NCBI GenBank assembly: GCA_014529385.2
Contig: CM043969.1
Coordinates: forward strand, 12,482,648-12,546,647
Reading direction: 5' to 3'
DNA: 64,000 bases
Origin: Adiantum capillus-veneris
Lineage: Eukaryota; Streptophyta; Polypodiopsida; Polypodiales; Pteridaceae
This document shows positions 11,373 through 22,160 of this stretch, in pieces. The first letter of the stretch is position 1; each line of letters starts with the position of its first letter. The translations under genes and the position numbers were made by a program. Below the pieces are notes generated by a model. That model searched no databases. It saw only the letters and a program-made list of their open reading frames with translations, and was not told the DNA's origin.

Positions 11373-13630
11373 CCGTGATACATGAAAACACCTTTCATGA
11401 AGACTTGAGCTATATCCTTAGCAATAAACGATGTCTTGATTGGAAATAAATCGGTAATTTTTGTAAGCATATCAACAACCACAAAAATAGAGTCATATCC
11501 CAAAGATGTAGGAATTTCTATAATAAAATCCATGGATATGCATTCCCATTTCATTTGTGGAGCATCAATAGGTTGAAGCTTACCAAGGTATCGAACTTGT
11601 TCAACCTTAATAAGTTGACATGTTAAAAATCTTGTAACATAGTTCAACACATTATGCTTTAGTCCTAGCCAAAAGAAACTCTTCCTTAGAGTAGAGTAAG
11701 TCTTAATGTATCTTGGATATCCTGCTATAGGTATGTCATGAGCTTTTTGTACTATCTATAGTTTGATTCCACATTGATTTGGAATACAAAGACGGTTATC
11801 AAAGTAAAGGTCATCACCTTCAACATGGAAGCCTTTGATTTGCTCTCTTGCTTCTCTGTGAGATTATTTAAGTTCATCAAGTACTGGATTTTTTGATAAT
11901 ATGGGTCGTGAGTCATACCTTCTCGAATAAGGTCAATAAAAAAAGTAGTTGAGGTGATAACAACCGCTACAGTACTCATCCTACTTAAGGCATTGGCCAC
12001 AAGATTTTCCTTCCCAGGTTTATGCTCGATTCCAAAATCATAGTCGCATAATAACTCCATCCATCTTCGTTGCTTGGTATTAATGTCAGGTTGGGTGTAG
12101 ATCCACTTCAGGCTTTTATGGTCGGTATGTAGTTCAAATCTACTTCCAAGAATAACATTTCACCATACTTTAAGAGCATGCACAACGGCCAATAATTCCA
12201 AGTCGTGTGTAGGATACTTTAACTCATGTATACGTAACTTACGAGATTCATAAGCCGCTAGTTTTCCTTCTTGAGACAGAATTCCACTGATTGCTTGTCC
12301 ACTTGCATCAGTGAGCACAGTGAATGTCTTTGAGAAGTCTGGAAGCTGTAGTATTGGAGAATTCACCAAAGCTTCTTTGAGTTTCTCATAACTAGCTTGA
12401 GCACATTCATTCCAAGTAGGCACTTTAGCTTTCTTAAGTGTATTAGTCAATAGAGATGTAATCTTAGCGTAGCCTGGAATAAATGTAAGATACCATCCTG
12501 CTAAACCAAGAAAGCCACGTACTTCTCGTACTGATTTTGATGTAGGCCAAGCTATGACAACTTCAATTTTGGATACAATAGAAACACCATCCTTGGATAC
12601 AATAAATCCCAAATATTCCACCTTGTCAGTGAAGAAGGTGCATTTACTACGTTTGGCATAAAGTTGATTTTGATGGAGAAGTTCAAGTGCTGGCCGCACA
12701 TGTTGTCCGTGTTCTTCTCTGTTTCTTGAGTAAACCACGATATCATCAAAGAAGACAAGAACAAAATCATCAAGATTCTCTCGAAACACATCGATCATGA
12801 GACAATTAAAAGTTGCAAGAGCATTGATAAGTCCCAAAGACATAACTATAAATTCATAATGTCTAAAACGAGTATTAAATCCCGTCTTTGGTATGTCCTC
12901 CTCCTTGATTCGGATTTGGTAATAACCTGACTTAAGATCAATTTTTGTGAAGGTAGAAGCTCCACGTAATCGGTCAAGCAGTTCATCAATCCTCGGTATT
13001 GTATACTTACTCTTGACTGTTACCTAGTTCAATCCACGATAATCAATACAAAGACGTAGAGTACCATCCTTCTTCTAATTAAAGAGAACAGGAATAATCC
13101 ATGAATAAAATGCTGGGTCGAATGAATCCTTGTTCAAGGAGTTGAGTTAATTTCTCCTTGAGTTCCGCAAAATCAGGTACTGACATTTTGTAAGGTCTAT
13201 GGGCAATTGGTTGAGCTCCTAGAGTAAGCTCTATTGCATGATCAACATCACGCTTGGGTGGTAGCTGTGAAAGTTCTTCAAGAAATACATCATCAAATTA
13301 TGTTATCCATTCGAGTTCAGGTGAATCTATTTTCTTCTCCTTAGGGTTAAGCTTTACTGTGTAAATCCTTTTATTCTTCCTATGACTCTTCATAAGTTTG
13401 GTAAGGTTCACTAGCTTGAGCTTAGGCTTTCCCATTTTCCAGTAATTGTAACCCTAGAGTTTTAGTCATTTTCGAAAGTCAATGAAGCATCTTTACAATG
13501 TATGTGAGCATCATTGGCTTTAAGCTAGTCCATTCCTACAATTCCATTGTAAATTCCTATGGGTAAGACTCTCAAAATATGCAGAAGTATTGTGACCATC
13601 CGTAGGCAAGTTGTCTGTGGAGTCAGATCG
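11373..13630 (-). mobile_element. Chromovirus-type Ty3/gypsy fossil, partial
   Basis: Reading leftward from 13630, the parts are a protease end with a GMD motif (about 13520-13560), RT (about 12500-13100, with FFDDIVVYSRNREEH), RNase H (about 12160-12450, FTVLTDASGQAISGILSQ), a connection region, and the start of the integrase core (WECISMDFI, FVVVDMLTK) up to 11373, where the LTR of the neighbouring element cuts in. The FDDI-VYS RT box and the CTFF-VEYLGFIVS motif are typical of chromoviruses (CRM, Tekay, Reina, Galadriel group); which one is unclear. Both ends are cut and it has about six breaks. Its right end coincides with the proposed inversion breakpoint. Confidence 0.75.
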
Positions 13631-13946
13631 AAATTTTGGCATTTTCAAAAAAATTTGACCTAGAGTGAGCTGCCATGTTTCTACCCCATATGGATGTTCG
13701 GAGCCAGCATTTCATACCAGATTTCAGAGGTATGTTCCTTATCAAGTAAAGATCAAGTCTATTACGCATGCAAGTGCGAATCATTGCACAAACGGGCGAA
13801 TGGATCAAATCAAAGTCGGATTGAGTCAAATAGGTCAAGGGCCCTTAGAGGCATCATGACAAAACTTTTTCAAGCACAGAACACATCAATGTGTTCCCCA
13901 CAATGTCAGGAACAAAGCCATGTGGTTAGAAAGCATTTTTGGTGGT

Positions 13947-13972
13947 GGTACAACGATCGCGATCGGTGTACC
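13947..13972. repeat. CpG-rich palindrome, leader copy a
   Basis: The outer arms are GGTAC and GTACC and the core is CGATCGCGATCG. It is almost perfectly self-complementary apart from the two bases between arm and core on each side. Confidence 0.85.
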
Positions 13973-14057
13973 CCACTGACCAAACTTGGCACAAAAATTA
14001 CAAAAGGCCTCCCCTCAGCTTCACCAACAATCTGCAGGTGTCAAAAATGAATTTGGT

Positions 14058-14086
14058 AATTATGGCACGATCGTGATCGCTGCCCC
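14058..14086. repeat. CpG-rich palindrome, leader copy b (diverged)
   Basis: The core reads CGATCGTGATCG, and the outer arms are poorly kept. It lies 110 bases after copy a. Confidence 0.6.
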
Positions 14087-14792
14087 CAGATACAGGTTTT
14101 AGAAATTTTGGCTTGGACCAAGCTTAGAACTCAGTGAGGGATACACTCTCTTGGATTTTCATGAAAAATGCACAAATTTTGCTCATAGAATGGGCCAAAT
14201 TTGTCAAACACACCCGAATCGGGAAATTTGACCTAGAACTACCAAAATTCGATTGAAAATTATGACGGGTGGTTTGAAAGGCATACCTGTCTGACTAGGA
14301 GTCAGCACATTAGTAGAAAACCCTGAATGGAGCTCAGAATCTTCCACAAGGATGGAGATGACCATTTCAGTCTCGAGTGATCACACAAGGGAAGAAATTG
14401 GCTGAACTAATGTCAAAGACTAAAAGGAGACTTAGAGATTCCCAATCATCCCATTGGTATCCAAAGAATGCTTGAAAAATGCACAAGTCTGGAAAATCTC
14501 CCAAGACGGGGTAAAAAGTGCCTAATCAAGTCAGAATCAGACAACGGAGTAGGCTGATGGTAGCAGCACATCATGGAAGCAGTAAAAGCTCAAAAACTAA
14601 CATCAACTAACTGCAGGCTCCAACCAGAATTCATCAGGAAAACCAAATATGGTTAGACTTAGTAAAATAAGGTCAAACAGTGAAAAATTTATCTAATTTA
14701 TTCATTTTAAGTCCAAACTTGAAAATAAATCATCAATGGGCTAGGCAAGCATAGGGGACCAAAGCCATCCAGTTTTTAGCCATAAAAGCCCA

Positions 14793-14818
14793 GGTACTAC
14801 GATCGCGATCGGTGTACC
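14793..14818. repeat. CpG-rich palindrome, leader copy c
   Basis: It has both GGTAC/GTACC arms and the full CGATCGCGATCG core, and is followed by TCAGC like the other copies on this side. Confidence 0.85.
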
Positions 14819-15064
14819 TCAGCATCAAAATTTGACCAAAACCTAACAAATCTCTTGTACACATCTTGTTCAAGTCACCCATCAAGTTTCAAGCCAATTG
14901 GACATCAAAAACCCATGAAAAATCAAAGTCTAGTCCAAAACTCCCTTGTAACCCAAAATTGGGACTTATAAACTCACAGTGGTTCAAATAAAAGACAGAG
15001 TGGACCAAAGTGACCCTTTAGCTATCAGCAAACCACTCATGTGATCAAATCTCATTTTGACCTC

Positions 15065-15090
15065 TGTACTACAATCACGATTGGTGTACC
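15065..15090. repeat. CpG-rich palindrome, leader copy d
   Basis: The core is CAATCACGATTG, which differs from the full core only at CpG-type positions (C to T or G to A). The GTAC arms are kept. Confidence 0.75.
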
Positions 15091-15278
15091 TCAGGCCCTG
15101 ATTTCAATCAGTCATAGCTCTAGTCTTCCTAGTCCCACTGGTGAAATATGGACAAGAATGGATGAGATTTGCTCAAGTTATGATCAGTTTTAACTTTTGA
15201 ATTGCTTTTTACTAAAAGTCTAAATGCTACTGGTTGCAAAAGGAAAATCCTGACAGCTTGTGATTCTAATGACACAGA

Positions 15279-15497
15279 ATGCCTCGCCAAAATCAATCAA
15301 GGCAGTGGACATCAGCACCATATGAAGTGGATGAGTTCTCTACAAACGAAAAAGCTCACATCTCGGATGAAACACTAGCTCAGATCCCTGCTCACATTTT
15401 CATCACAAAGTTTAGGGATGCTGATGGTGACATGGTAAAGACGACTATCATGCCAAGGGAAATATGGAATCTTCACCGAAGGCCGGAGGTCACATAA
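15279..15497 (+). CDS. Start of the non-autonomous element's coding region, unknown product
   Basis: A 72-residue open frame starts MPRQNQSRQWTSAPYEVDEF after the leader. I recognise no domain. Polar composition and its place before the coiled-coil frames suggest it is the N-terminal part of the element's protein. Further residues between 15673 and 16014 include a helical stretch (HIAVVMALATAKNKTIRCDYG) that faintly recalls the 'putative plant transposon protein' families, a weak impression only. Confidence 0.4.
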   Translation: MPRQNQSRQWTSAPYEVDEFSTNEKAHISDETLAQIPAHIFITKFRDADGDMVKTTIMPREIWNLHRRPEVT

Positions 15498-15917
15498 GCC
15501 ATGACGGCTATACATTTGGAGCAATTTTTCAGATTGCAGCCATGGGGAACAGACTTCATGAGGGCCCACGAGCTCATGAGCTTGATACAGTATGATGGGC
15601 AAGCAATGCTCACCGACAAGGATGGCTCAAAGGTAAAAGTAAAGATCACAAAATAAATCATCAAATGAAGATTTGCACTTCCTTCCAGGGCAACACGACT
15701 TGCTGGCAAAGACCAAGTCACTGGATAAGAAGAAGGCATTTATCAAAGCAAAAGGAAACAAGTACAAGTACAGTGACATGATATACGGTGAGCTAGAGTT
15801 ACCAATGAGATTGATCTCTCAGCATTTCAGGGTACAAAAGCCTCCTCTTCACACTGAGCTGATCTTGCACATTGCAGTGGTCATGGCTCTAGCAACAGCC
15901 AAAAACAAAACCATCAG

Positions 15918-17123
15918 ATGCGATTATGGTTCTTACATCTTGGAGAACTTGATCGAAGAAAATTTGAAAAGCTCGGTAAAGAACAAAAGCTACATGAGTG
16001 CAGGTCAATGCTAACAAGAATAGCATACCAAGCTTTGGGCATGATTGAAGACCTGCCGGCGGCCAGTTCTCAAATAGTCTTGATTCAGAAAGCAAATCTA
16101 GTTGCTCACTCAGTAAGGATGACCACTAGCGCAACATCATCGCGCTCGGCCAAGGCATCCAACAAAAGCTCAAGCGATGAAGAAAAGACGGAGACTGAAG
16201 ACGAGGAAAACTCTCAAGGGTCAAAATACAAAGGACCATTGGAATTTGAAGAAAGCGAGGAGGAAGACTCCACCACACCGCTTGAGAGAAGAAAGAGGGA
16301 AAGAAGTACAGTGCCGCAGTTTGACCTTCAAAAAGAATATGCAGAGGCCCAACAAAGAATTGAGGAAAGAAGAACCAAGTTGCGGGCTGACAGACACGCA
16401 AGAGCTGCTGGAACACAACAAATAGAAAAACGAAGGTTTGAGAAGGAAAGACAAGAAATAATAGAAAATGCAGCTCGCATACGGGCTGAAAAGAAAATGT
16501 TAGAAGCGGAACAAAAGGCTGCAGAAGTGGACATTTCTTTGCAGTCCACTGAAGGAACAAAGGAGAAAGAAGCGGCTGAAGATACGGACCAAGCAGAGCA
16601 GTTAAAGAAAACTCAAAGTGAGAGGAATGTGGAAGCACGACGGACAGCGGATTTGACTCGCCAAAGAATAATAAAGATTTTAAAGAAAAGAAAAGCAGAT
16701 GCATCTGCTTCACAGCCAAGGGAAGATGCATCGAAAAAGAGGCACATACAAGAAGTGCCGAAATCACCACCTCCTCCCTCGCCGAAATCACCACCTCGTC
16801 TCTCGCCGAAATCTCCTCCTCCTCCTCCTTCTCCATCAACCAAAAAAACACCACCTCCTCCTCCTTCATCCTCACAAAAAGAGTCTATGCCTACTGAAGC
16901 AATAGGGTACCAAGAAGACTGTCAGGTTATAGCTGAATATGACTACAGAAAAACCTTGCAAAACCTGGAAAAACAATTCCAATGCCAGCACGTGGTGCTG
17001 AGAGAAAAAGAAAAGCAGATACAAGAGGCTCAACAAAAGCAAAAAACTGGGCAAAAGGAGTTAGAGAGCCTGCGGGCACAACTGGAGCTCGTAATGAAGG
17101 AAAGAGACACTGAGCAACAATAG
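15918..17123 (+). CDS. Charged coiled-coil and proline-rich protein of the non-autonomous element
   Basis: A 401-residue frame. Residues about 70-125 are Ser/Glu/Asp-rich and acidic. About 125-265 is a highly charged Glu/Lys/Arg/Gln region with helix-forming heptad character (for example RRFEKERQEIIENAARIRAE). About 280-325 is a proline block of repeated KSPPPPSP units. About 340-401 is a second coiled-coil segment. There are no zinc knuckles, no capsid homology that I can see, and no enzyme motifs. Such a protein could be structural (self-assembling, gag-like) but this is inference. Start codon choice is uncertain because homologous coding sequence may begin upstream. Confidence 0.55.
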   Translation: MRLWFLHLGELDRRKFEKLGKEQKLHECRSMLTRIAYQALGMIEDLPAASSQIVLIQKANLVAHSVRMTTSATSSRSAKASNKSSSDEEKTETEDEENSQGSKYKGPLEFEESEEEDSTTPLERRKRERSTVPQFDLQKEYAEAQQRIEERRTKLRADRHARAAGTQQIEKRRFEKERQEIIENAARIRAEKKMLEAEQKAAEVDISLQSTEGTKEKEAAEDTDQAEQLKKTQSERNVEARRTADLTRQRIIKILKKRKADASASQPREDASKKRHIQEVPKSPPPPSPKSPPRLSPKSPPPPPSPSTKKTPPPPPSSSQKESMPTEAIGYQEDCQVIAEYDYRKTLQNLEKQFQCQHVVLREKEKQIQEAQQKQKTGQKELESLRAQLELVMKERDTEQQ

Positions 17124-17147
17124 GCTCAGTCTCTGATCAGAGATCTG

Positions 17148-17573
17148 GTGGATGTCAGGTCGGAGTTGACATTCAAGGAAAAAGAATGCCAGGATTTGAT
17201 AGCAAGGGTAAAGAAAGCAACGGAGCAGCTCGATTACAAAAACGCAAGGTTCCAGAGGGTTAACAGCTCATACCTCACTGTCAAAAGCACGTTGACAACC
17301 TTGATGGAAAACCAAGAACCTGTTGGGGCCTTGGTCTCCACATCAGAAAATGCTGTAGTAGTGAACACCCTCGTGGCATTGAAAGGGGAGCTAGAGCAAG
17401 AAAAACTTCAAAGACAGCTACTCTTATTGGGAATGATGGCCCAGACGGCGGCAAACGAGCAAAAAGTGAAAGAGCTGGAGCAGCAACTCGCACAAGCAAG
17501 GGCCGAGTTAGAGACTCAAAAGCAGATCACCGAGACACTACTGAAAGAAAAAGAAGACCTGATTTATCAATAG
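17148..17573 (+). CDS. Coiled-coil segment of the non-autonomous element
   Basis: A 141-residue frame of Glu/Gln/Lys/Leu-rich sequence with strong coiled-coil character (KVKELEQQLAQARAELETQK near the end). It continues the character of the preceding frame and probably belongs to the same ancestral coding region. No catalytic motif is visible. Confidence 0.5.
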   Translation: MDVRSELTFKEKECQDLIARVKKATEQLDYKNARFQRVNSSYLTVKSTLTTLMENQEPVGALVSTSENAVVVNTLVALKGELEQEKLQRQLLLLGMMAQTAANEQKVKELEQQLAQARAELETQKQITETLLKEKEDLIYQ

Positions 17574-18659
17574 CAAATCAGAACAGAGGAAGACCAAGTG
17601 CAACGGCAACTGCGGCCAAGATAAGAAATGCCTGATTTGCCTGAAACATCACACCAAGGAGAACAAGAGCAAGGATCATCAGAGGCAAATCTGGACATAA
17701 GAGATGATCTAACTTAGACCATCAAGGACATGCCAGAGGGACCAGCAAAAGATCACATGATATATGAAAAGAAGATAATGGAGTCAGCCGCCCTGGCGTT
17801 CTTACATCCAGAAGAGCAGGTGGAGGGGTTTGGCCATGAGTACCTACCTTTTCCCTTGATATGACACGAAGCAATCCTCTGGAAGGAGACGATACGGCCG
17901 ACCCTGCCACAAAACAACGACGGAGATTAAGGTGTAGCACTGACAGCTGAAGAAGCTCAGGCTCTTATCGAAGATCACCCTAAATGGAGGTAGAAGTGGC
18001 TGGACAAGCGGCCATAGGATCTAGCCAACTACCACAACGCTCCTCAGCACATTCAAATAGATCCCACTTTCTGCCCAGTCCCTAGAAGACGCACATGGAA
18101 GGAGTTTGCCACATGGAAAGGCTCAAGGCAGCAAAAGTTGAACTACCCAGTCTTGACAGTGCAAAATCCTCTTATAGTAGCCTATGTAGTCAACACTCTG
18201 AATTCGACAATCACCTTGCTGCGGGATGTCCCCGATGTGGCCTGTCAGATGCTAGTAAAGATAGCCCGGATGATCGTCACCTGTATCCAGGTGTTCAAAG
18301 ACACTGAAGGTGATGATCACCCGTGGAATCTGTTCTTAGAAAGGAATTTGCTGGAATTTGCAAGACTCGCCGCCATGACATATCCTCATGGTAATGTACT
18401 CCAGACTCATGTACCTGCCTTCACATTACTTGCAGACGTTTGAAAGGGATTTCTTCAAAATCGACTCAAGGATCTTTCATCCTATGGCGAAGGACCTCAA
18501 GGCACGGTACGTAGCATACCAGCACACACTGAGTGAAAACCCTTTCAGACGGCATCAAGAAGCCCTGGAGGCGATACTCTGCATGTGGAGCTTTTCAGCA
18601 ACTCTTGCCTCCTTGGAGCCCCATCAATGACCAAATCTCTGAACATGCACGAGGACGTG
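17574..18659 (+). pseudogene. 3' coding remnant of the non-autonomous element
   Basis: This stretch keeps a codon-like base composition and short open pieces (for example YPVLTVQNPLIVAYVVNTLN near 18140-18210 and FKIDSRIFHPMAKDLKARY near 18440-18520), so it looks like decayed coding sequence, possibly a helical domain. I do not recognise it. It ends just before the polypurine tract. Confidence 0.4.
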
Positions 18660-18680
18660 CAAGGATAAGGAATGGAGGAG
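18660..18680 (+). other. Polypurine tract of the non-autonomous element
   Basis: An all-purine-like run (AAGGATAAGGAATGGAGGAG) stands directly before the TG that opens the 3' LTR. Confidence 0.75.
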
Positions 18681-19585
18681 TGTTTGGCGGATGAAGCAGC
18701 GGTTTCCAGAGAAGGAGTCACATTTTTGTGGGAAACCCTTGTAAAATTCTTTTGTAAGAGAGCATCTCTAAGCCGAGAACTTGTAAGAATTTATGATTAA
18801 ATTTCTGGGAGAAATTGTATATTAGAGAGCCAGTTAGAAGTTCAGGAGCTTTTGGCCGGACAAGCCATTTGTAAAGACCTAAACTATAAAGGTCAATTTT
18901 GTAAGTTTGAACATAATCTTCTTTTATCACAAATTAAGAAGGCAGCGTACGTTTGAGAGCTTCTTCTTGCTCCAACTTGTAATCATTGCTAGTGTGGCCA
19001 CGGTAATCCAAATTGAGATTCGTTTATTGCATTGTGTTCCTCTTACTTTGCTCTTCCATTCAAGTGTAATCATTCAAGATTCGGTGTAGGTTTTTAGCTA
19101 CGAGTTTGAGACCTTAAATCGCTGTTTTGAGTGTTTAAACGCGTGTTTTATGTTGTTTTGACCCTAGGAGAGGCTTTAGGGAACCTAAAACGACCCATTA
19201 GGATCACCTGTTTGCTATTTTCGCTGACCTTGGGATGAATGATTGCGATCTTTGTACCTCTCCAAAATGCTGCGACAGTGATAGGATATGCTCCTGATAG
19301 TCCCCAGTAGCTTCCCTTCAAGTTTCGTGCAAATCTGATATGATTTGCATGGTAAATGGACGTGATGACTGTAGAGCTGTGTAGAAGGGCATAGGCATAT
19401 TACTTGACTTTAGTGCGTAGGACTTGCTTGCGGAGTTAGTAGTTGCACCTCATCAAGTTCACTTTATTAGGAATGACACCCTAGTGAGTTTCCATGCCTC
19501 ATCCGAGTTGCTTCCCTTGTAGTGATATTTTATGTTGATGCGTGAGAGCTATGCTATGGACGTTTGTCGCGGCGACCCGCAAACA
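18681..19585 (+). mobile_element. 3' LTR of the non-autonomous element
   Basis: It opens TGTTTGGCGGA and closes CCCGCAAACA, 905 bp, and is followed by AAGAT. It matches 43406-44295 in inverted orientation over its full length. Over the last ~200 bp I count about 12 differences, mostly transitions, so roughly 6% divergence. A weak, diverged version of the leader palindrome may lie near 19230-19260. Confidence 0.9.
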
Positions 19586-19590
19586 AAGAT
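19586..19590 (+). other. Target-site duplication AAGAT (non-autonomous element)
   Basis: Five bases directly after the 3' LTR. The same five bases precede the 5' LTR at 44296-44300 on the opposite strand. Confidence 0.85.
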
Positions 19591-20133
19591 ACTCAAAGGA
19601 GCACTACTAGCTATGTCTTCACGGTTGGAGGCACAACAATAAGTTAGGCTTCAAAGCTATAGAAAGTGGTCTCACTTTCTACCACAGAAGCAGAATATGT
19701 AGCAATGATGGAGGCAAGCAAAGAGATTCTGTGGCTTCACAAATTATTAGAAGAGCTTGGATTGAAACAGGACAATTGTGTCTTATACAGTGATAGCCAA
19801 AGCACTGTCCATCTTGCAAAGAACTCAACCTTTCATTGTGTCTTATATAGTGATAGCCAAAGCACTGTCCATCTTGCAAAGAACTCAACCTTTCATTCAA
19901 GGACAAAGCACATTGAGGTGAGATATCCCTTCATACGCACTCTTTTGGAAGAGGGACAGTTAAAGCTAGGAAAGGTGCATACAAGTGAAAATCCTGCAGA
20001 CATGTTTACAAAGGTGGTCAACAAGGAGAAGTTGAGATTTTTCTCATCTTGAGTTGAGTTGGCATTCAAGGATAAGAAGCCAAAATGGAAATCAGTCAAT
20101 GTTTCGTTGGAGATCAGTCTCCAAGTGGGAGAG

Positions 20134-20823
20134 TGTTAAGTATGGAGCATGTTTTACCCCTTGTAATTTTTTGTATTAAAACACACATTTGTAAGGCCCA
20201 CGTTATGAGGAGAAGCCATCGTGCATGAAGAAAAACCACTCATTAAAAACCAAAATTTTCACGTCTAGTCTCGAGCTTTACTCGAAATTGGCTTCGCTGT
20301 CGAATATTCCTTTTTGCCGAAATATTATGGCCGGATAGCGGCTGAAAAGTGGTCAAAAAACGGTCGGTCGTTTGGTCGGTTGGCCGGTGGCCGGTGGCCA
20401 ATTTCAAAAGAGGAATTGTCTTCTCAAGAACGGCCACACATGGGCGGATTGGAGATTCCAATTTGGACTTGTCTACACAAAGGTAGCTACACACGACTGT
20501 CTCTCATGAGAGAGGGCAACCCTTTTGGCCTATAAAAGGAGGCCATTTCTACACACATTTTAGAGTGTGAAGTTGATGCAACAAGGTGGGTGTGAGGTGG
20601 TGAGAGTGAAGCAAGGTGGGATCTCTATTAAGGGTATAATCCCTTTGTAACCTACTTCTTGTTTCAAGTACTAAAGCCATTGAGTGGCTGCTTTCTCGTG
20701 GATGTAGCCCACATTGGGTGAACCACGTATATTGTGCTCTCTCTCTCTCTCATGTGAAAATGTTTCTCTCTCCAGTAAGTAAGCTACTCAAATATCTTTG
20801 TAGCTACATCATATTTCCTAACA
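20134..20823 (+). mobile_element. 3' LTR of the copia element
   Basis: It opens TGTTAAGTATGGAG and closes TTTCCTAACA, 690 bp. It matches 47186-47851 in inverted orientation; in the first ~108 bp I see about 12% difference. It contains a short CT run at 20737-20751 and GGCCGGT-type repeats near 20370-20400. A TATAAAAGG box lies near 20532. Confidence 0.9.
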
Positions 20824-20828
20824 CTTGG
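20824..20828 (+). other. Target-site duplication CTTGG (copia)
   Basis: Five bases right after the copia 3' LTR. The same five bases flank the 5' LTR at 47852-47856 on the opposite strand. Confidence 0.85.
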
Positions 20829-21801
20829 TGGGCTTCTAGAAAAGTGTCTGACTGTAACTTGTCGCAAATGGATTTTTGGCTAAGTCGATGGCATGGAAGG
20901 TACCCTCGTTGGAGGAATAACTTAGTAGGGGTAAACATTGCCAAGCAATTTTTTGTTGAATTCCTATATTTTGGTGCTCAAACGCAATCCCACTATAACA
21001 ATATATTGCAAGAAGTGGATGATCTGTCGTACATTCCGACTACAAAATTTGTTGAAACAAAACACGCGAGTTAGCTTGCTGGCAAGGGAAACAAAGAAAG
21101 GTTGGGCTTGTACGATGCATGCGTGTCTGTTTAGTCAAACTCTTTGCTTCAAAGTGTGAAGATGCTTGGCTTTGTTGAGTGTACCACGAACCTGGACCAC
21201 AATAGAAAAACTTGCTTGTCGGGCACAACAAGGCTCTTTTTGGAGAATTTTGTGATTTAATAGGGTGGCGTGTATCTTCTTGTCCTAGCCTTAAGTTTGA
21301 AGCATTATTTTTTTTGATATACGTGTAACATTGAAGGTTCAATTGGATTTTGAAATAGCAAAGAAATCTAACTCGAAAGAGCTCTCCCCAACAAGGCTGT
21401 GGAAAGCTTTTTCCTTGGAAACACTACTCAGTGAAAGGATTGAAAAAGCTCCCTCCATTCCCATCCCCATGCTAGTGTTGCATGTTTTTTGGGGACCATA
21501 CAATTCATGAGCACCTCAAACTCATCTAGAGTCATGTGACGTGGCATGGTTGGAGTCCATGCTATAGACAATATGCACATGCATGGACAATTATTACGCC
21601 AGACAGGAAAATAGAATGGAAAAAATGCAAAAACTTAAAAAAATAGGCTAGGATTTTGTGGCTTACCTTTGCAAAATCTTGGAGACCAAGGACGCTAGTC
21701 GATCCATAGGTATTTGAAGATTTTTGCAACTTGACTATTCTTGCAAAAACAAGGGAGCAACACAGTATGTAAGCACACACACATTGTAGCTTGGGTGGGT
21801 C
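20829..21801. other. Unassigned noncoding stretch
   Basis: I find no convincing gene, RNA or element signature here. This is the old insertion target on the 3' side of the copia. Short open frames are compatible with chance. Confidence 0.5.
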
Positions 21802-22041
21802 TTTAAGGTGTGAGCTTTGTCCTAGAGTCACTAGAGTGTAAGGCAAGGAGAGAAGAGGTGTAATTATCCCACATGTAGTGGTGCAAGGTTGTAGAGCTAC
21901 TTAAAGGTCATTTCATGAATGAATAAACCAGAACTAGGTTTTGCATTACATATCTCTTGTTTATGGTGAGCTTGTGATGGCTTAGCAACACCACAAGATC
22001 GTGTTTCATCCATCCTAGCTAGCACGATCCCATTCCCATCA
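21802..22041 (+). repeat. TRIM-like 5' LTR
   Basis: 240 bp, starting TTTAAGGTGTGAGC and ending CCCATCA. It aligns with 23041-23370. Confidence 0.75.
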
Positions 22042-22043
22042 AG

Positions 22044-22055
22044 TGGTATTAGAGC
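22044..22055 (+). other. Primer binding site, initiator-Met type
   Basis: TGGTATTAGAGC differs by one base from the common plant site TGGTATCAGAGC and stands two bases after the LTR end. Confidence 0.75.
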
Positions 22056-22160
22056 TTTGGTGTGCTAGCTAGGATTGTCGTTATGCTTTTGTGTGTTAGT
22101 GATTAGCATCTCTATTAGAGTGATTATTGACATTTACATAACTAGTTGCACCTCTTGCTA

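Larger units (their letters stand above)
13640..15278 (+). other. Noncoding leader with palindromic repeats
   Basis: No gene is seen here. The stretch is built of loosely related blocks of a few hundred bases in which the best-kept feature is a ~26-bp imperfect palindrome (copies at 13947-13972, about 14058-14086, 14793-14818 and 15065-15090). The equivalent leader half at 41945-43385 carries three more in the opposite orientation. Confidence 0.7.
13630..19585 (+). mobile_element. Non-autonomous LTR element with coiled-coil protein, 3' part
   Basis: Parts in order: a noncoding leader with repeated CpG-rich palindromes (13947-15090), a coding region from about 15279 to 18630 that lacks RT, RNase H and integrase motifs, a polypurine tract (18660-18680), and the 3' LTR (18681-19585). 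The element sits in a copia element and is followed by the target duplication AAGAT. Its 5' LTR, primer site and start of leader are found inverted at 41945-44295, next to the same AAGAT. The lack of pol suggests it relied on another element for copying. The coding region has a few breaks. The left border is set where chromovirus sequence stops. Confidence 0.75.
19586..20823 (+). mobile_element. Ty1/copia element, 3' part
   Basis: It starts at the AAGAT duplication inside the RNase H domain, reading on from the 'GDKD' motif kept at 44301-44330 on the other strand. The visible RNase H has SLSTTEAEYVAMMEASKEI and LYSDSQSTVHLAKN, which is classic Ty1/copia. The polypurine tract (CCAAGTGGGAGAG, 20121-20133) and 3' LTR follow, then the target duplication CTTGG at 20824-20828. 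The 5' part of the same insertion is 44296-47851, inverted. It is broken, with several breaks over the whole element. Confidence 0.9.

Noticed and set aside
13947-15090. CRISPR-like array of spaced repeats
   Set aside because: Spacing is irregular (110 to 735 bases), copies are few, they are palindromic within related longer blocks, and the context is a plant LTR element.
16126-16875. 249-residue frame on the minus strand
   Set aside because: It is the antisense shadow of the charged coiled-coil frame; Phe/Leu/Ser richness mirrors the purine-rich sense strand.
20829-21801. Possible host gene or RNA in the unassigned stretch
   Set aside because: No frame shows domain similarity or coding composition, and no RNA gene signature is visible.
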